64,000 nt of DNA. Origin: Amborella trichopoda (lineage: Eukaryota > Streptophyta > Magnoliopsida > Amborellales > Amborellaceae). The position numbers were made by a program, and so were the translations under genes. Below the pieces are notes generated by a model. The model saw only the letters and a list, made by a program, of their open reading frames with translations. It made no database searches and was not told the origin of the DNA. Shown here in pieces: positions 34,060-44,846 of this stretch; position 1 is the first letter of the stretch, and each line of letters begins with the position of its first letter. Where the stretch lies: positions 5,839,538 through 5,903,537 of the forward strand of contig NW_006498549.1 of assembly GCF_000471905.2 (NCBI RefSeq), read 5' to 3'.

Positions 34060-34470
34060 TCTAATGTTGCGGGTACAAAGTTAGAAACAAAACATAAAAA
34101 TTCCGGGTAAAGACGTCACTTGAGAAAACCTCAACTTTTGGGGCCAAGAGAAAATTTGTGTAAATTGACCCTGCCTTTACGTAAATTTCCCTCTTACAAG
34201 CGCTACAGAGGGAGAGTAGAAGTCGGTTGAAAGAGAGTGCGTGCTTGGAGAGAGATGGCGGGCAAGAGAAAACGATTAAGAGATTCCATACACAGCCACG
34301 CCATGCAAGTCTTATCTTTATGGCCCTACAAGGGGAAGTTAGAAACAAAACAAACTAAAAATTAAGGGGTCAGGACTTCACTGTAAAATAAAGAAATCAA
34401 CTTATAGACCAAGAGGTAATTTCGGTAAACTAGCCCAGCCCAGCGTAAATTTCCCTCTTAAAATGGGTAT
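34060..34470 (+). repeat. Diverged ~290-bp direct duplication
   Basis: The block AAGTTAGAAACAAAAC ... ACTTCAC/GTCAC ... GTAAATTTCCCTCTTA occurs at about 34,077-34,198 and again at 34,335-34,460. Between them lies GAGAGAGTGCGTGCTTGGAG with GGCGGGCAA, which itself resembles 33,505-33,540. The area therefore looks like a mosaic of local duplications. Confidence 0.55.
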
Positions 34471-34623
34471 ACGGAGAGAGAGACAAAAGAGAGAATATAG
34501 CAGACTTCATCTAATAAAATTGTGTTGTACACAAAAAATTGCACCTACTCATAATCATACTACATGCAGAGAAGAACAGAGCACAGGAGGGAGAGAAATC
34601 AAGTAAAGTAGCAAACTGAAGAG

Positions 34624-35740
34624 TCTTTCATTACATTGCTTTCTTGCTACGGAGGAAAATCAAAATCATAATAATCAAACTACTTCATGCAATGCAAGGA
34701 GGAATTCTATTCAAAATGGTTTACACTTAAATATGGTGCTTCTACAATTCCTTATTATGCTGCTTCTTCATAAGGCAAATGGATTATTGAAAAGAAATGG
34801 CCATATTTCGTACTACTGACACAGGAGGGTGGTCTCTATGATTGGAAGGATATGGATTTCAGAATTAAAAGATTTTCTTATTCATATCAAACAAAGAGTC
34901 ACAGTCGAACTGTCTTGCACATAGTAGGAAAAGCTAGGATCAAATGGGGATTCGAAATAGGGTACTTGAGGCTAAGGTTTGGCACCTTCCACGTCTGGTT
35001 CGTCATTTTGCCGTGCCCCTGTTGCTTCCCCCAATTGACGCTGCAGCTCCTCGTGGAAGATCTCCAGCTTGCTGTTCAACCATTGATTCTCCAATTGCAG
35101 GTCACTGAGCAAATCCGTGAAATGTCTTTCATTACATTGCTTTCTTGTTTCTACACAACACAAGGAGGAAAATCATAATCGTAATAATCAAACTACTTCA
35201 TGAAATACAAGGAGGAATTCTATTCAAACTGGTTTACACTATAAAATGGTGCGGCTGCTGCAATTCCATACTACATACACAGAAGAGAGAAAGAAAGAGA
35301 GAGAGGTGTTGGTTCTTCATACAAGGCAAATGGATTATACAAAAGAATGGCCCTATTCATACCATGTAGTATGTACACAGCAGGGTGGTCTCTATGAATT
35401 GAAGGGTATGGATTTCAGAATCAAAAAATTTCCTCATTCATATCAAACAAAGAATCACAGTCTTGCACATAGTAGAAAAAGCTAGGATCAAAATGGGGAA
35501 TCAAAATAGGGTTCTTGCACATAGTAGAAAAGGCTAGGATCAAAATGGGAAATCAAAATAGGGTTCGTGAGGCTCAGGGTGGCACCTTTCAGGGTGGCAC
35601 CTTCCACGTCTAGTTGGTCGTTTGGCCCTGCCCCTGTTGCTTCCTTCACTTGACGCTGTAGTTCCTCGTTGAGGACCTCCAGCTCGCTGATTATGCATTT
35701 GTTCTCCAATCGCAGGTTCCCGAGCAAATCTGACAGCACA
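34624..35740 (-). repeat. Tandem duplication of ~0.5 kb covering the 3' end of a gene relic
   Basis: The unit 34,624-35,124 (501 bp) is repeated from 35,125 to about 35,740. Shared landmarks are TCTTTCATTACATTGCTTTC, GGAGGAATTCTATTCAAA, GGATATGGATTTCAGAAT and CTTGACGCTG. The second unit is longer because of an internal 52-bp duplication (TCTTGCACATAGTAGAAAAA at 35,461 and 35,513) and a 16-bp duplication (GGGTGGCACCTTTCA at about 35,578). Confidence 0.8.
34972..35163 (-). pseudogene. Duplicated 3' end of the coiled-coil gene relic
   Basis: The minus strand reads DLLSDLQLENQWLNSKLEIF, then HEELQRQLGEATGARQNDEP and DVEGAKP, ending in a stop at 34,972. It corresponds to the end of the neighbouring reading frame at 35,488-35,739 with about two thirds identical residues. 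It has no start of its own and is a by-product of the tandem duplication. Confidence 0.6.
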
Positions 35741-35900
35741 ACATCTCTCCTTCCTCCTCGAGCATATCCCTCAATCTGACCAAACCCTGTTGCTGAGCTT
35801 CTGAGTGCTCCAGCATCCTATCAAACGCCGCATCCATTCTCTCTCCATTAACCACTGTCTCGGACTCCCCACCTTCTTGACTCGTCTTTTTCTCTGTCAT
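35488..35900 (-). pseudogene. Small coiled-coil protein gene relic, one frameshift, unrecognised
   Basis: From an ATG at 35,900 the minus strand reads MTEKKTSQEGGESETVVNGE and RMDAAFDRMLEHSEAQQQGL, then LVRLRDMLEEEG. A one-base frame change at about 35,748 leads into DVVLSDLLGNLRLENKCIIS and ELEVLNEELQRQVKEATGAG, ending at 35,488. Together about 135 residues, hydrophilic, with heptad-like Leu/Glu spacing from roughly residue 25 to 90 (predicted coiled coil). No family was recognised. The codon pattern looks like a real host exon. The frameshift could be a sequencing error. Confidence 0.5.
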
Positions 35901-36388
35901 CTCCTGATCCCCACTTTCTCTATCTTGATTCTCGTTCTGCAGTGTTCTTGGCCTCTCACTCTATTCCTCAGTCTCAATTTCTTGATTCTTGGCCTGTCTT
36001 GGCTTTCTGCGCCCTTCTTTATGAATTTATTGATTCTTAGCGCTCTTCTTGACAGCGAAAAGCAGGGACAAACTAGAAACAATCCTCATCAAAATTGGTT
36101 AAAAAAAAAAACAATCCTCATCAAAATTCCAGCCCTATCCTCGTCTCAGATCCCTCCTCCTCGTTGACGAGTTTCCAGGGGAAGGGCCAGGAAAGAAGAA
36201 AGATAGGTTCCGTTGATTGGTGAGCGGTTAGTTGTTGGGTGAGCTAGACGTTACAGCTCAGCACCGCTCGCTATTCATACTCCCTTTCTCTCTCTACTTG
36301 TTTGCATCTCTCTCTGCTTTCTACTCACGCTCAAGGAAATAGAAAGAGAAAAGAACACGTTATAGCTCAGCACCGCTCGCTATTCATA
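35901..36388 (-). other. Upstream region of the gene relic with 32-bp direct repeat
   Basis: The stretch before the ATG is CT/GA-rich on alternate strands. GTTACAGCTCAGCACCGCTC (36,250) and GTTATAGCTCAGCACCGCTC (36,359) begin a 32-bp repeat spaced 109 bp apart. No TATA box was assigned. Confidence 0.45.
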
Positions 36389-36610
36389 TTAAATTTTTGA
36401 GGTATCGGAGGTACGTTATTTCCATTAAGATGTTAGTAATTTTTTATGAGGATTATGTTATGTGACATTTTTTATTACGGTTGTCCGTTGTAATTTTTTG
36501 AGATATTGGAGGTATATTATTTCAATTAAGATTTTAGTAATTTTTTTTTGAGGATTATGTCATGTGAAATTTTTTATTATGATTGTTCGGTATAATTTAT
36601 TATTGATTAT
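36389..36610 (+). repeat. ~101-bp AT-rich tandem duplication
   Basis: The unit TTTTTGAGGTATCGGAGGTA ... GTTAGTAATTTTT ... GAGGATTATGTTATGTGA ... TTTTTATTACGGTTGTCCG occurs at about 36,394 and again from about 36,495 (TTTTTTGAGATATTGGAGG). About nine of ten positions agree. Confidence 0.7.
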
Positions 36611-37440
36611 TAATTTTTATTTTTATTATTTTTATTTTTATATGATTGATGCTTTCAGATGAGAGGATGATACTAAAAAGAGAAAGACCATATATACTAA
36701 TTAATACGAAAAGAGAGTGATTACTAGATAATATTTTTTTTTGAAAAAACAATAAGGTAGACGAGAGAGATTGATTACAAAAGAATAATTTTTTTTGAAA
36801 AAGCAATAGGATAGGCAAAAATCTATGCTAAAGATTTCTAAAAATTTCCTGTCACACTCGTAATAGATTTTTCACTTATCACCAAATGTAATAGATTTCT
36901 TGATTTTTTTAAGAAATCTCGACGTAATGTTTTTCCATTTCAAGTAAAAAATAGTAGAAATGTCATATTGTAATCTATTGTCACGTAATAGATTTCCAGA
37001 TACCCAGACACCCCTAAATGAAGGAGAAAGAGTGTTAAAAAAAACTGTTCTAGCGAGAGTGTTAAAAAAAACCGTTCTTACTGTAATGGAGAGAGGGGTA
37101 GGGAGATAATACACAGACCTATAAGACAAAGAAAATTTTAGTTTATTGAAGAAACAGAAATTTTAAATTTTTGTTTATTCAAAAACTGAAATTGACCTGT
37201 TGTTGAACCACTAAACAACTGAATTCGATTGTTCAATAACAAAAAAAGGGTAAAATTATTATTTTTTAAATTTATGTTTCAACATAAAAAAACGTAACGA
37301 TGATAATAACAGAAACTATTCGGTAGAACCGTAATAACGGAAACTTTAACGAATATGTATGTAATTTTCCCTTTTTTCTTTAATTTCCATTAAAAAATTA
37401 GGTACCCAATTGGCCTCTTATCATGAACTTCATTAACTTT
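36611..37440. other. AT-rich intergenic DNA, no gene seen
   Basis: Long T and A runs. A short duplication (AGAGTGTTAAAAAAAACxGTTCT at about 37,030 and 37,055) was seen. No coding or RNA feature was supported. Confidence 0.5.
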
Positions 37441-37449
37441 GACGTATAT

Positions 37450-37600
37450 CAATACTAGGGTGTAAGCAAGCCGGGCCTAAGTGGACTTGTGCTTGATTGT
37501 AGGCCCGGCGAACTTGATGGGCCCTGAAATGGGTTTGGAACTGCCTCATGCCAAGCCAACCTTCAATGCCGATCGGCACTTTCGTTAGCTGCGACTCAGG
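37450..37600 (+). repeat. GGGCCGGG-type degenerate segment
   Basis: A GC-rich island in AT-rich DNA: AGGGTGTAAGCAAGCCGGGC, then GTAGGCCCGGCGAACTTGA and GGGCCCTGAAATGGG. It resembles the degenerate GGGCC/GGGTC runs often found at transposon remnants in plants, like the one at 32,141. Confidence 0.4.
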
Positions 37601-40600
37601 GTTGTAGCCATCTCCATTTTAAGTTCCATAAAATTAATGTTAACTTTTTATACTAGGTTAAATAAATTTAGAGTTGTCTTTAAAAGGCTAAACTCTACTT
37701 GGAGACCTCACTGAAACTTTGCAGTTCCCGTGCCGACAGCCCCTAAATTGGCCTGAAAATCTATTATGGTCTAATTATAAAATTTGAAACTCTTTTCAAA
37801 ACATGATAATTTTAATGCTTGAAAACCATATTTTTTCCAATCCATAATTATCTAGATGGTTGATTTGAGGTTTTTAATCACCGGGGTAATATTTTAGGAT
37901 GAGGCTTCACCTTCAATTGGAAAGCCCAAGACTTGCATTAAGACTCAACAAATTATTTTTCTTTTTTTCGCTTGGTAAACGTTTCACAGCAATTCTATCA
38001 AAAACACAACTAGCATTAAAAAAAAACATATCAAAAACCACTTAGGAGATAAACTATTTAATATTTTGCTATATTTTAAGAATAACATGCGCCTCAAAAA
38101 CAAACCAAAACAAATTGTTTTGACATTGCAAAATCTTCCAATTGAGCATCTTGACCTCAAGATTTGTGGATATGGAAAAAAGATTAATTTAAGTCTTGTA
38201 AATAGTTTATCTTGTAGTGCATCATCTAGACCGTCTATTTTTAAGATTTTCAATTGTTTACAGTGCTACTCAATTTGCACTATTTTTAGAGCTTTAAATT
38301 CCATGATTAGGGAGGAAAATCATTTTTTAGGCCATCACAAAGTTTATCGGCACCAAAACTATGTCCTTTAGCGTAACTTGGAGACACGCCTTACTTGGAT
38401 TTTTTAAGCTTGACGCTTTATACAAATCACACCCTTTAACAAATCAAGTAAAGTATTAAATAATTGGTCTTTTAAGTAAGATTTGTAAATTTATTCTTTC
38501 ATTTATTTTTAGATTAAAAGCTTAATTTTAAATTTTCAATAGTAAAATGGCTACTCATTAACTTTGTGCCATACTTAAAGCAAATAAAATAGGACACTTA
38601 CAGATGGCACCAAAACTTATAAGGAAAGATCAATATAAGGCATCAACATTAAACAATCAAAGTAAATCATACTTAAAACTATGCAAAAAGTGGCAATTTT
38701 GGTGCCGCAATGCCTTGCGATGCAAAATAATTCTATTCTCACCCCTAATTATAAGAGCTCCAAAACTAATACAATTGAACAGATTTATAAACAATTAAAC
38801 TTTAAAAAAATGAATTATCCAAATAATACATTACTAAATGCATTATTTTCATGACTTGGAATCTTTCTTCTTTATTTTTTTCCATATTCATACTTCTCCC
38901 AGTCGAGATAATCAATTTGAATGTTTTTCAGTGTCATAATAATATTTTCTAATGGATTTTTAGGTTGCAACGTACTTCAATAGTATGAGGTAAACACTTT
39001 ATTTTGGCTTTTTCCACACTTATTTGAACATAACCTAATAAGTCAAGTTAAAAAAAACAAAAACTTGCATTGGAATGGGATCCATGACAAGCCCTAAAAA
39101 GAAATAACTCAAATTCTTTGGGTAAAAAAATGGGGCATGTTTATTAATCATTATCCCACCAGGATTGAAATGAAATGATGAGGTTAATTTGGCGCAAAGA
39201 ACATTTAATGGTTCGCAATGATGATGATAATAGTAATAGGGGATCCTATCATGATAGAGAACTGTCAACCCTATCACAGATATGTCTACCACTAGCTCAA
39301 AGATGCACATATATGTTTACCACTAGCTCAAAGATGCCCATGGTATTGTCCATGACAAATTTGTGACTACCAAATATACTTTGTTGAGGGAGAAATTCAT
39401 GTTACGTTTAGAAAATGATTCAAAAGAGATAATCACGAGACACATGTAGGTATATTTGCCGCTTTTTTGTGGGATCAACATTTTCGCTAGCTCTAAAAGC
39501 AACAAGGTACCCACAAGATATCTATAGTTGTTTGAGAATTTTGACCAAGTACGGTGTTACGCTTGGTGTATCAAGGCCATGTTTTATCTATTCCACTCTC
39601 TTTTGAAGTTTGTTGTCTTGAAGATCTGACATTTTAGGGGTCAGACACCTTTCTTCAAATATTTGTATATAACATTATAATTTTCTTTTATGCAATTATT
39701 TACTCTCTGATTTGCGTCAATCTCTAAGTTGAGATCTACTCAAATCTTTGCTAAATTGAGTTAAATTATGATAAGGTGTAGATAGTGGGGTTGCTCGAAT
39801 TATGGGTTCAAGAAGATACATATTTATTCAGAACTGATGCTTTCTTGGGTCCACCGGCAGCATCAGTTTCTAGATCAGTGTATTTTGCTTTAAAAATTCT
39901 TTAAAACTTTACAAAGTAAGAAATAATATAAAATACATGAAATAAAATAAATGAAAGATAAAAATAAACTAAATTAAACAAATAAAGGGATACTTACCTC
40001 TGAGAACCCAGAGTTTCAACTTTCTGATTTGGGCCACCATCTCCTTTTTGATGTCTTTGCTTACTGGAACTGTTAGATATATGGTTCATTGACTTAGATC
40101 TTGGATTCCTAAGGCGGGGGGAAAAGCTCGGGAATTTCAGGTAAAGTCCGCTTAGCCTTTTTCTTGGCTATGGAGGAGAATTATATATTTTCGTAAAGGT
40201 TTTGGGATCTCATAAGGTAGAATCTAAGTTCTTTGTTTTTTTAAAGAAGTTTATGGATTTTTCTTAATTGTTTTATGAATTTTCTAGGGTTTTTTTTTAA
40301 TTTCAGGTATTTATGGGCTATTTTTTTCATTTGAAAATTTCTAAGGTATTTCAAGGGATTTTTTTATCTTTTCATGGTATTTTTTGGTTTTTGGAAGGGA
40401 GTATTTATAAGCTTCAAGATTTTCTTATTTTCTTGGATTTTTTCATATTTTTTTTCGAATTTATCCTATTTTTTATTTTTTGCGAATTTATCCTATTTTT
40501 TATTTATCTCAATTAGAAAAGACACTTACTACATCATCAAGCTGCCCCTGGGCCCAATGGGCTGTACAACGAGAGACTCGGCGCACACTGGACAAGCAGT

Positions 40601-42589
40601 CTGTCGGGCTGGTCAATGCCACATGTTGCCTATTGCGCAGGTCGCCCCGGGCCCATTAGGTAGGGACTAAAATGTGGGAGGGAAAAAATTCTCATTTTGT
40701 CGAACTATTTCCCTTAAGCTTTAACTTTCCAGCCATAAGTCTGATTCATGTGATTCTTGGACCATTAGAAACGTCTCGGGCCCCTCTATAGCTTGGGATA
40801 GGGTTTTGGACAGGTTTGAGATAATTTTATTAGGTCTCAGTTGCCTATAGTTTACTAGGTTATTGTGGTCCTTTGTACTCAAAATCGTGGTATTTAGGAA
40901 TTTTGTTAGCCATAATTTTGAGAGAGTTGTTTACAGCTGCCCCTTTTTAGCATTCGTCAGGAGTACTAGGTGAATGACAAAGAAGTTGACACCTAAGACA
41001 CGATAGGGAAGAAAATTGTTTTTGAGGGATCATTATTTTCAATGACCAGTACCCTTTGCGTTAGTGGTATACCGAGGAATGCTTTTGATCTGTAATACAT
41101 CCAACTGGTGATATGGTATAGAGTCTATGGTGTTCTTTGAGCAAAACCAAAATGTGAATGCAACTCGAAACTTTCAATAAACGATCTTACTTAAAGAAGA
41201 AATAAACAACTACAGCCACTCAAATCAAATGTAAGAATACTTTAAGACATGAATACCACTTACAAATGACTCTATAACAGTCATCTTATGAGGCACAATA
41301 CATATCTTTGCCTACAAATCAAAAACTATATCACAAAGCATGACATTTTTACAAGAAATAAGTTTATGCTCTTATATAACTAAATGGTATAATATAAATG
41401 CTTGGAACAAAAATTACATATATTTTATAGACTTGTAAGAGTGAGTTGAGTGCCATAATTAAGTGTAGAAGCCAATGGATTCGAACCTTATGCTTGGGTC
41501 ACAATCGGACCTTTTGAGGAATTAATATTATTCCAAAGATGAGTGCAAGAGTAGTTTTGTAATCACAAGGTGATCAATTCAAATGACAATATTAAAACAC
41601 TTTTACAACAACTAATACAGCCCAATGAGAGAGATTAAAATGTTGGAGATCTGTTTGTAAAAGAAATGAGAGAGATCAAATTCAAAACGAGCCAAATATG
41701 AACAAATTGCTCCATATGGTCCACTGGTCCACCAATGTTTTTCTCAATATAAAAACAAGAACTCTAAGTCAAGAAATAAAATTTTAAAATGGATACTAAT
41801 TCTCTGAACTTGAAGATTAATAAAGGATATACTCAAGAAAATTTGGATGGAATGGATCTATGAGAAACTAGACTTGATTCATAAATCAATCAAGGTATTA
41901 AACTCACAATCAACGTTAAGGGACACACTTTATAACTCCATCTTAAAGATTATGCAAACCCAATGTTAAGAGAAAGTTAAACTTATGTAAACATGAATTT
42001 ATAACATGTTTAGACCATGAAGAAGTGAAAATATGAAGGAGAAACTCACAAATAGATGATACCTTGATGGTGACATATGATGGACTTGACATTATAGAAG
42101 GAAGGAACACCATTAAAGATCTTCTTATGATCAAGAACATAAACCAAAAGGGGCTGAACGTTGAGCTCAAGTTTTGAGCTCTTTTTTCTCTCTTTGATTC
42201 CTGGAAAGTGCTTTCATAGGGTTTGAATTTTGGGCTACAAGTGTATTTATATGAAGTGTATAAGTTATGAATTGTTCATAATCCTTGATGCACTTCATCA
42301 ATGGTACACGAAAGGTTAATTATCCTTGCCACTCATCCCCATCCAACCACTAGTATGAAGGGATGAGATATAAGCACCTTATCACCTCATCAACCCTAAT
42401 CAAAGCCACATTATCCTTTTATCCTTGTGCCCGTGTAGTAATTTCAATCATGTCCAAAATGGCTTTACATAAAGACCCGTAAATTTTAATATATCTATAA
42501 GTGTAGGGAATGGTCAAGGATAAGGGTATTTTGGTAAAACATGTCAATCCCATGAGAAAAGGTCAAGGGGCTCGATAAAAAAATGGAAC
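37601..42589. other. 5-kb AT-rich intergenic stretch, no gene identified
   Basis: No open frame has recognisable content. Small items: a 27-bp duplication with CCACTAGCTCAAAGATGC at 39,289 and 39,318; a GC-rich island at 40,540-40,670 (GCCCCTGGGCCCAATGGGC and, 100 bp on, GCCCCGGGCCCATTAGG, an inverted-repeat-like pair); and CAGCTGCCCCTTTTTAGC near 40,936, a phrase often seen in old gypsy-type LTR sequence. Boundaries of any element could not be found. Confidence 0.45.
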
Positions 42590-42902
42590 TTAAGCGAGGA
42601 AGCAAGCACTCCTCCTCATGTCTTTCCTTTCCTTCCCCTGTTCCACGAGCCATTGCTCGAATCAGTAACCCTAACTGAATCTTCTCAAATCAATGGCCTT
42701 TCAACCCTATCTCTCTCTCTAACTGATGCCCCTCAATCTAATATCCCTCTCTCAAGTCAATTCCCCTTTCCAGCCCTCCTTACTCTCTCTCCTCCCCTTG
42801 GAACCAATTTCTTTTTCTTATTGATCGAGAGAACAGAGATTAGAATGTGAAATTGAAAGTCACATTTGCAGTTAGAAAGAGAAAGTGCATGGATGAAGGT
42901 TT

Positions 42903-43556
42903 GTGCTCGCTGCAACCATGGTTGTGAGATCTTGTGATCTTCGTATGGACGATAACCACAACCCTAGCTATGAGGAGTTACTTCCCATGGATGGGAAACC
43001 ACCAAATCCTAAAACCAAAGTTCTCCCTTCCTCTTCTCTAGGATCTGGTGGAGGTGGGTATGGTTATGGCTTTCAAGTTATTGATGGTAACCAGGGCAAC
43101 CAGGCTCTTTGTGGATGGTTCGCAATTCCTATCGGTGGATTTGGCCTCAAGGCTGGGTGCGTGACGATGGTGTCAGTAGTCTCTTGTGAAGCTCGTGGTG
43201 AGTATGGAGATGTTTACCAAGTTGTACATGATGATAACAAGGGCATTGACGGTGCACTTAATATGGCTGAGCCTAGTCACGGTGTGGTGGAAGACGTTGC
43301 TACTGCCACAGCGTCCAAGTTGCTATCTACATTGATTGAAAGCTCCCTAGCACCATATAAGATGCTTGATGGCTCCTCCAATAGCAGCACCTCGGGTGCA
43401 CGTGAGTCAATTTTGGTCTTGGAATCGGGTGCTCACGATGAGGGTGTGTTGGCGCAACGGGATATTTCTTTGGGTGATCACAATGAGTATGTATTGGCTC
43501 ATCGGGATCTTTTATCGGGTGTGTTGAAGGGTATTTTTTTACACTTGTATCCCTGA
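42903..43556 (+). CDS. 217-codon open frame, unrecognised, 3' end fused to LTR start
   Basis: The longest open frame outside simple-sequence DNA. It reads MVVRSCDLRMDDNHNPSYEE, then a Ser/Gly-rich stretch (SSLGSGGGGYGYGFQ), NQALCGWFAIPIGGFGLKAG, and a repeated VLAQRDISLGDH / VLAHRDLLSGVL motif near residues 180-207. The last ~11 codons (GIFLHLYP) lie past the LTR start at 43,525, where the related copy at 62,470 reads GIFQHLYP, so the C-terminus is borrowed from the LTR. A CT-rich leader precedes the ATG. It may be a retroelement gag-like or host exon fragment cut by the LTR insertion. No domain was recognised and no function is proposed. Confidence 0.4.
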   Translation: MLAATMVVRSCDLRMDDNHNPSYEELLPMDGKPPNPKTKVLPSSSLGSGGGGYGYGFQVIDGNQGNQALCGWFAIPIGGFGLKAGCVTMVSVVSCEARGEYGDVYQVVHDDNKGIDGALNMAEPSHGVVEDVATATASKLLSTLIESSLAPYKMLDGSSNSSTSGARESILVLESGAHDEGVLAQRDISLGDHNEYVLAHRDLLSGVLKGIFLHLYP

Positions 43557-43650
43557 AGCGAATAAGAGGAAGCATCAGAGAATAAGCCCTGATTTGGAGC
43601 GGAATCGTCAAAGGTCTTATATTGGTTCCATAATGCTTGAAAAGGCAGCT

Positions 43651-43730
43651 TTTGGTGCTCTAAGAATTCCAGCTAAGTTGCGTCGCATTCTTTGGTGCTC
43701 TAAGAATTCCAGCTAAGTTGTGTCGCATTC
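43651..43730 (+). repeat. 40-bp tandem duplication in LTR copy 2
   Basis: Two 40-bp units (43,651-43,690 and 43,691-43,730), each starting TTTGGTGCTCTAAGAATTCC, differ at one base. This is a recent local duplication compared with the age of the LTR. Confidence 0.9.
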
Positions 43731-44841
43731 TGACGAAGTTTAGGTGGATCAAATGGAAAACCAGTTTTCAAATTTTGCCTCTAAGACCTTATAACTATAG
43801 CCCTATCAGCAGAGCTTCAAATGAATACCATACCATTTTCATTGGATTTAGATGATCTGAGCCCTCGGATACCAAAGTTCGGCTCATTCGGATGCCTTTG
43901 GACCAGTTTGCATCCAACTTACCCAAGAAGGGGAGGTTTCATGCTATTCTAGTCCACCCTCGGTGAACCAGTTTCCACTTATGGAAACTGTATCTTATGA
44001 TTTCGGGTTCACCTTCATATCTTCTCCATGTTAAGTAGAAACAAGCCCAAATTTCAGGAGGAGCTTCGTCTCGTCGATGCGCACGTTTTGATATATGATA
44101 AGACTCATCGTGGCCCGAGACGGAAGAAATCCTAGAGAGAAGTTGCCTAAAGAATCTCATGTTTTGCAGATTTTTGGAAGAAGGAGATCCCTGTAATCAA
44201 ATGTCATTTCACAACGCTCCAATGTCGGATCGGCTTGACAATGAGTCTGTTATGACCGTGAGGTCGAGCAAAACATCGTGCGTGATGAATGGCTGGAAGG
44301 GAAGTATTTTGAGGTTAAAAGAGAGGTATTTTTTGCCGACCAGGATCCTTATTCCGACAAGTTCCCTAATTTGGAAAGTGGTGATCCGGTCATCAAATTG
44401 AGCCATTCTTGTCACCAAACGATTAGGACGATGTCCTCGTCATTCTATGATAGAGAAATCGAGGTGAAACATCAAGAAATTAGCGAGACCTAAGATTTAA
44501 GAACACAAGTTTCTCATGTTTTGTAGGATTTTGTTGAAGGCTCGAAACTTTGATTCGCGGGTCAAATAGCATATCAAAATGATCACCTCACCGAGGTCAT
44601 CACTTTTGCGGTATTCTTCTCGTTGGACTGTCATCAGAAGGACCCGAAACGAGCCCCAAGAGATCACCATGGTTAATGGCCACTTTTTTGGAATCATATT
44701 ATCATTTGGAAGATTGTAGGCAAGGGCAAAATCATCATTTTGCCCCAAAAACGTGAATTAAATTTAAATCAAGAAAATTGTATTTTCAAGCAATTAGGTT
44801 TACTTTTGAGTATCAACACCTTTTTCAAGGGAATGCTATAT

Positions 44842-44846
44842 ATACA
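44842..44846. repeat. Target-site duplication, left (ATACA)
   Basis: ATACA precedes the nested element. The same five bases follow it at 54,769-54,773. The left copy is the end of CTATATATACA, the putative TATA box of the host LTR. Confidence 0.9.

Larger units (their letters stand above)
43525..44846 (+). repeat. Tat-family LTR copy 2, left part (5' 1.3 kb)
   Basis: It starts TGAAGGGTATTTTTTTACAC, aligned with 62,454 and 5,825. The shared block TGAACCAGTTTCCACT lies at 43,964, 439 bp in (447 bp in the copy at 62,454). The LTR is cut at 44,846 by a nested retrotransposon and continues at 54,774. Text around 44,780 (GTATTTTCAAGCAATTAGG) corresponds to 7,410-7,430 of LTR copy 1. Without the insertion the LTR measures about 3.85 kb. 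Confidence 0.75.

Noticed and set aside
38066..38371. 101-codon + frame in AT-rich DNA (and the antisense 89-codon frame)
   Set aside because: Both strands are open, composition is AT-driven, and no domain is visible.
40540..40670. GC-rich island with GGGCCC pairs as a possible RNA gene
   Set aside because: It resembles transposon-remnant GC runs; no rRNA, tRNA or snRNA signature could be recognised.
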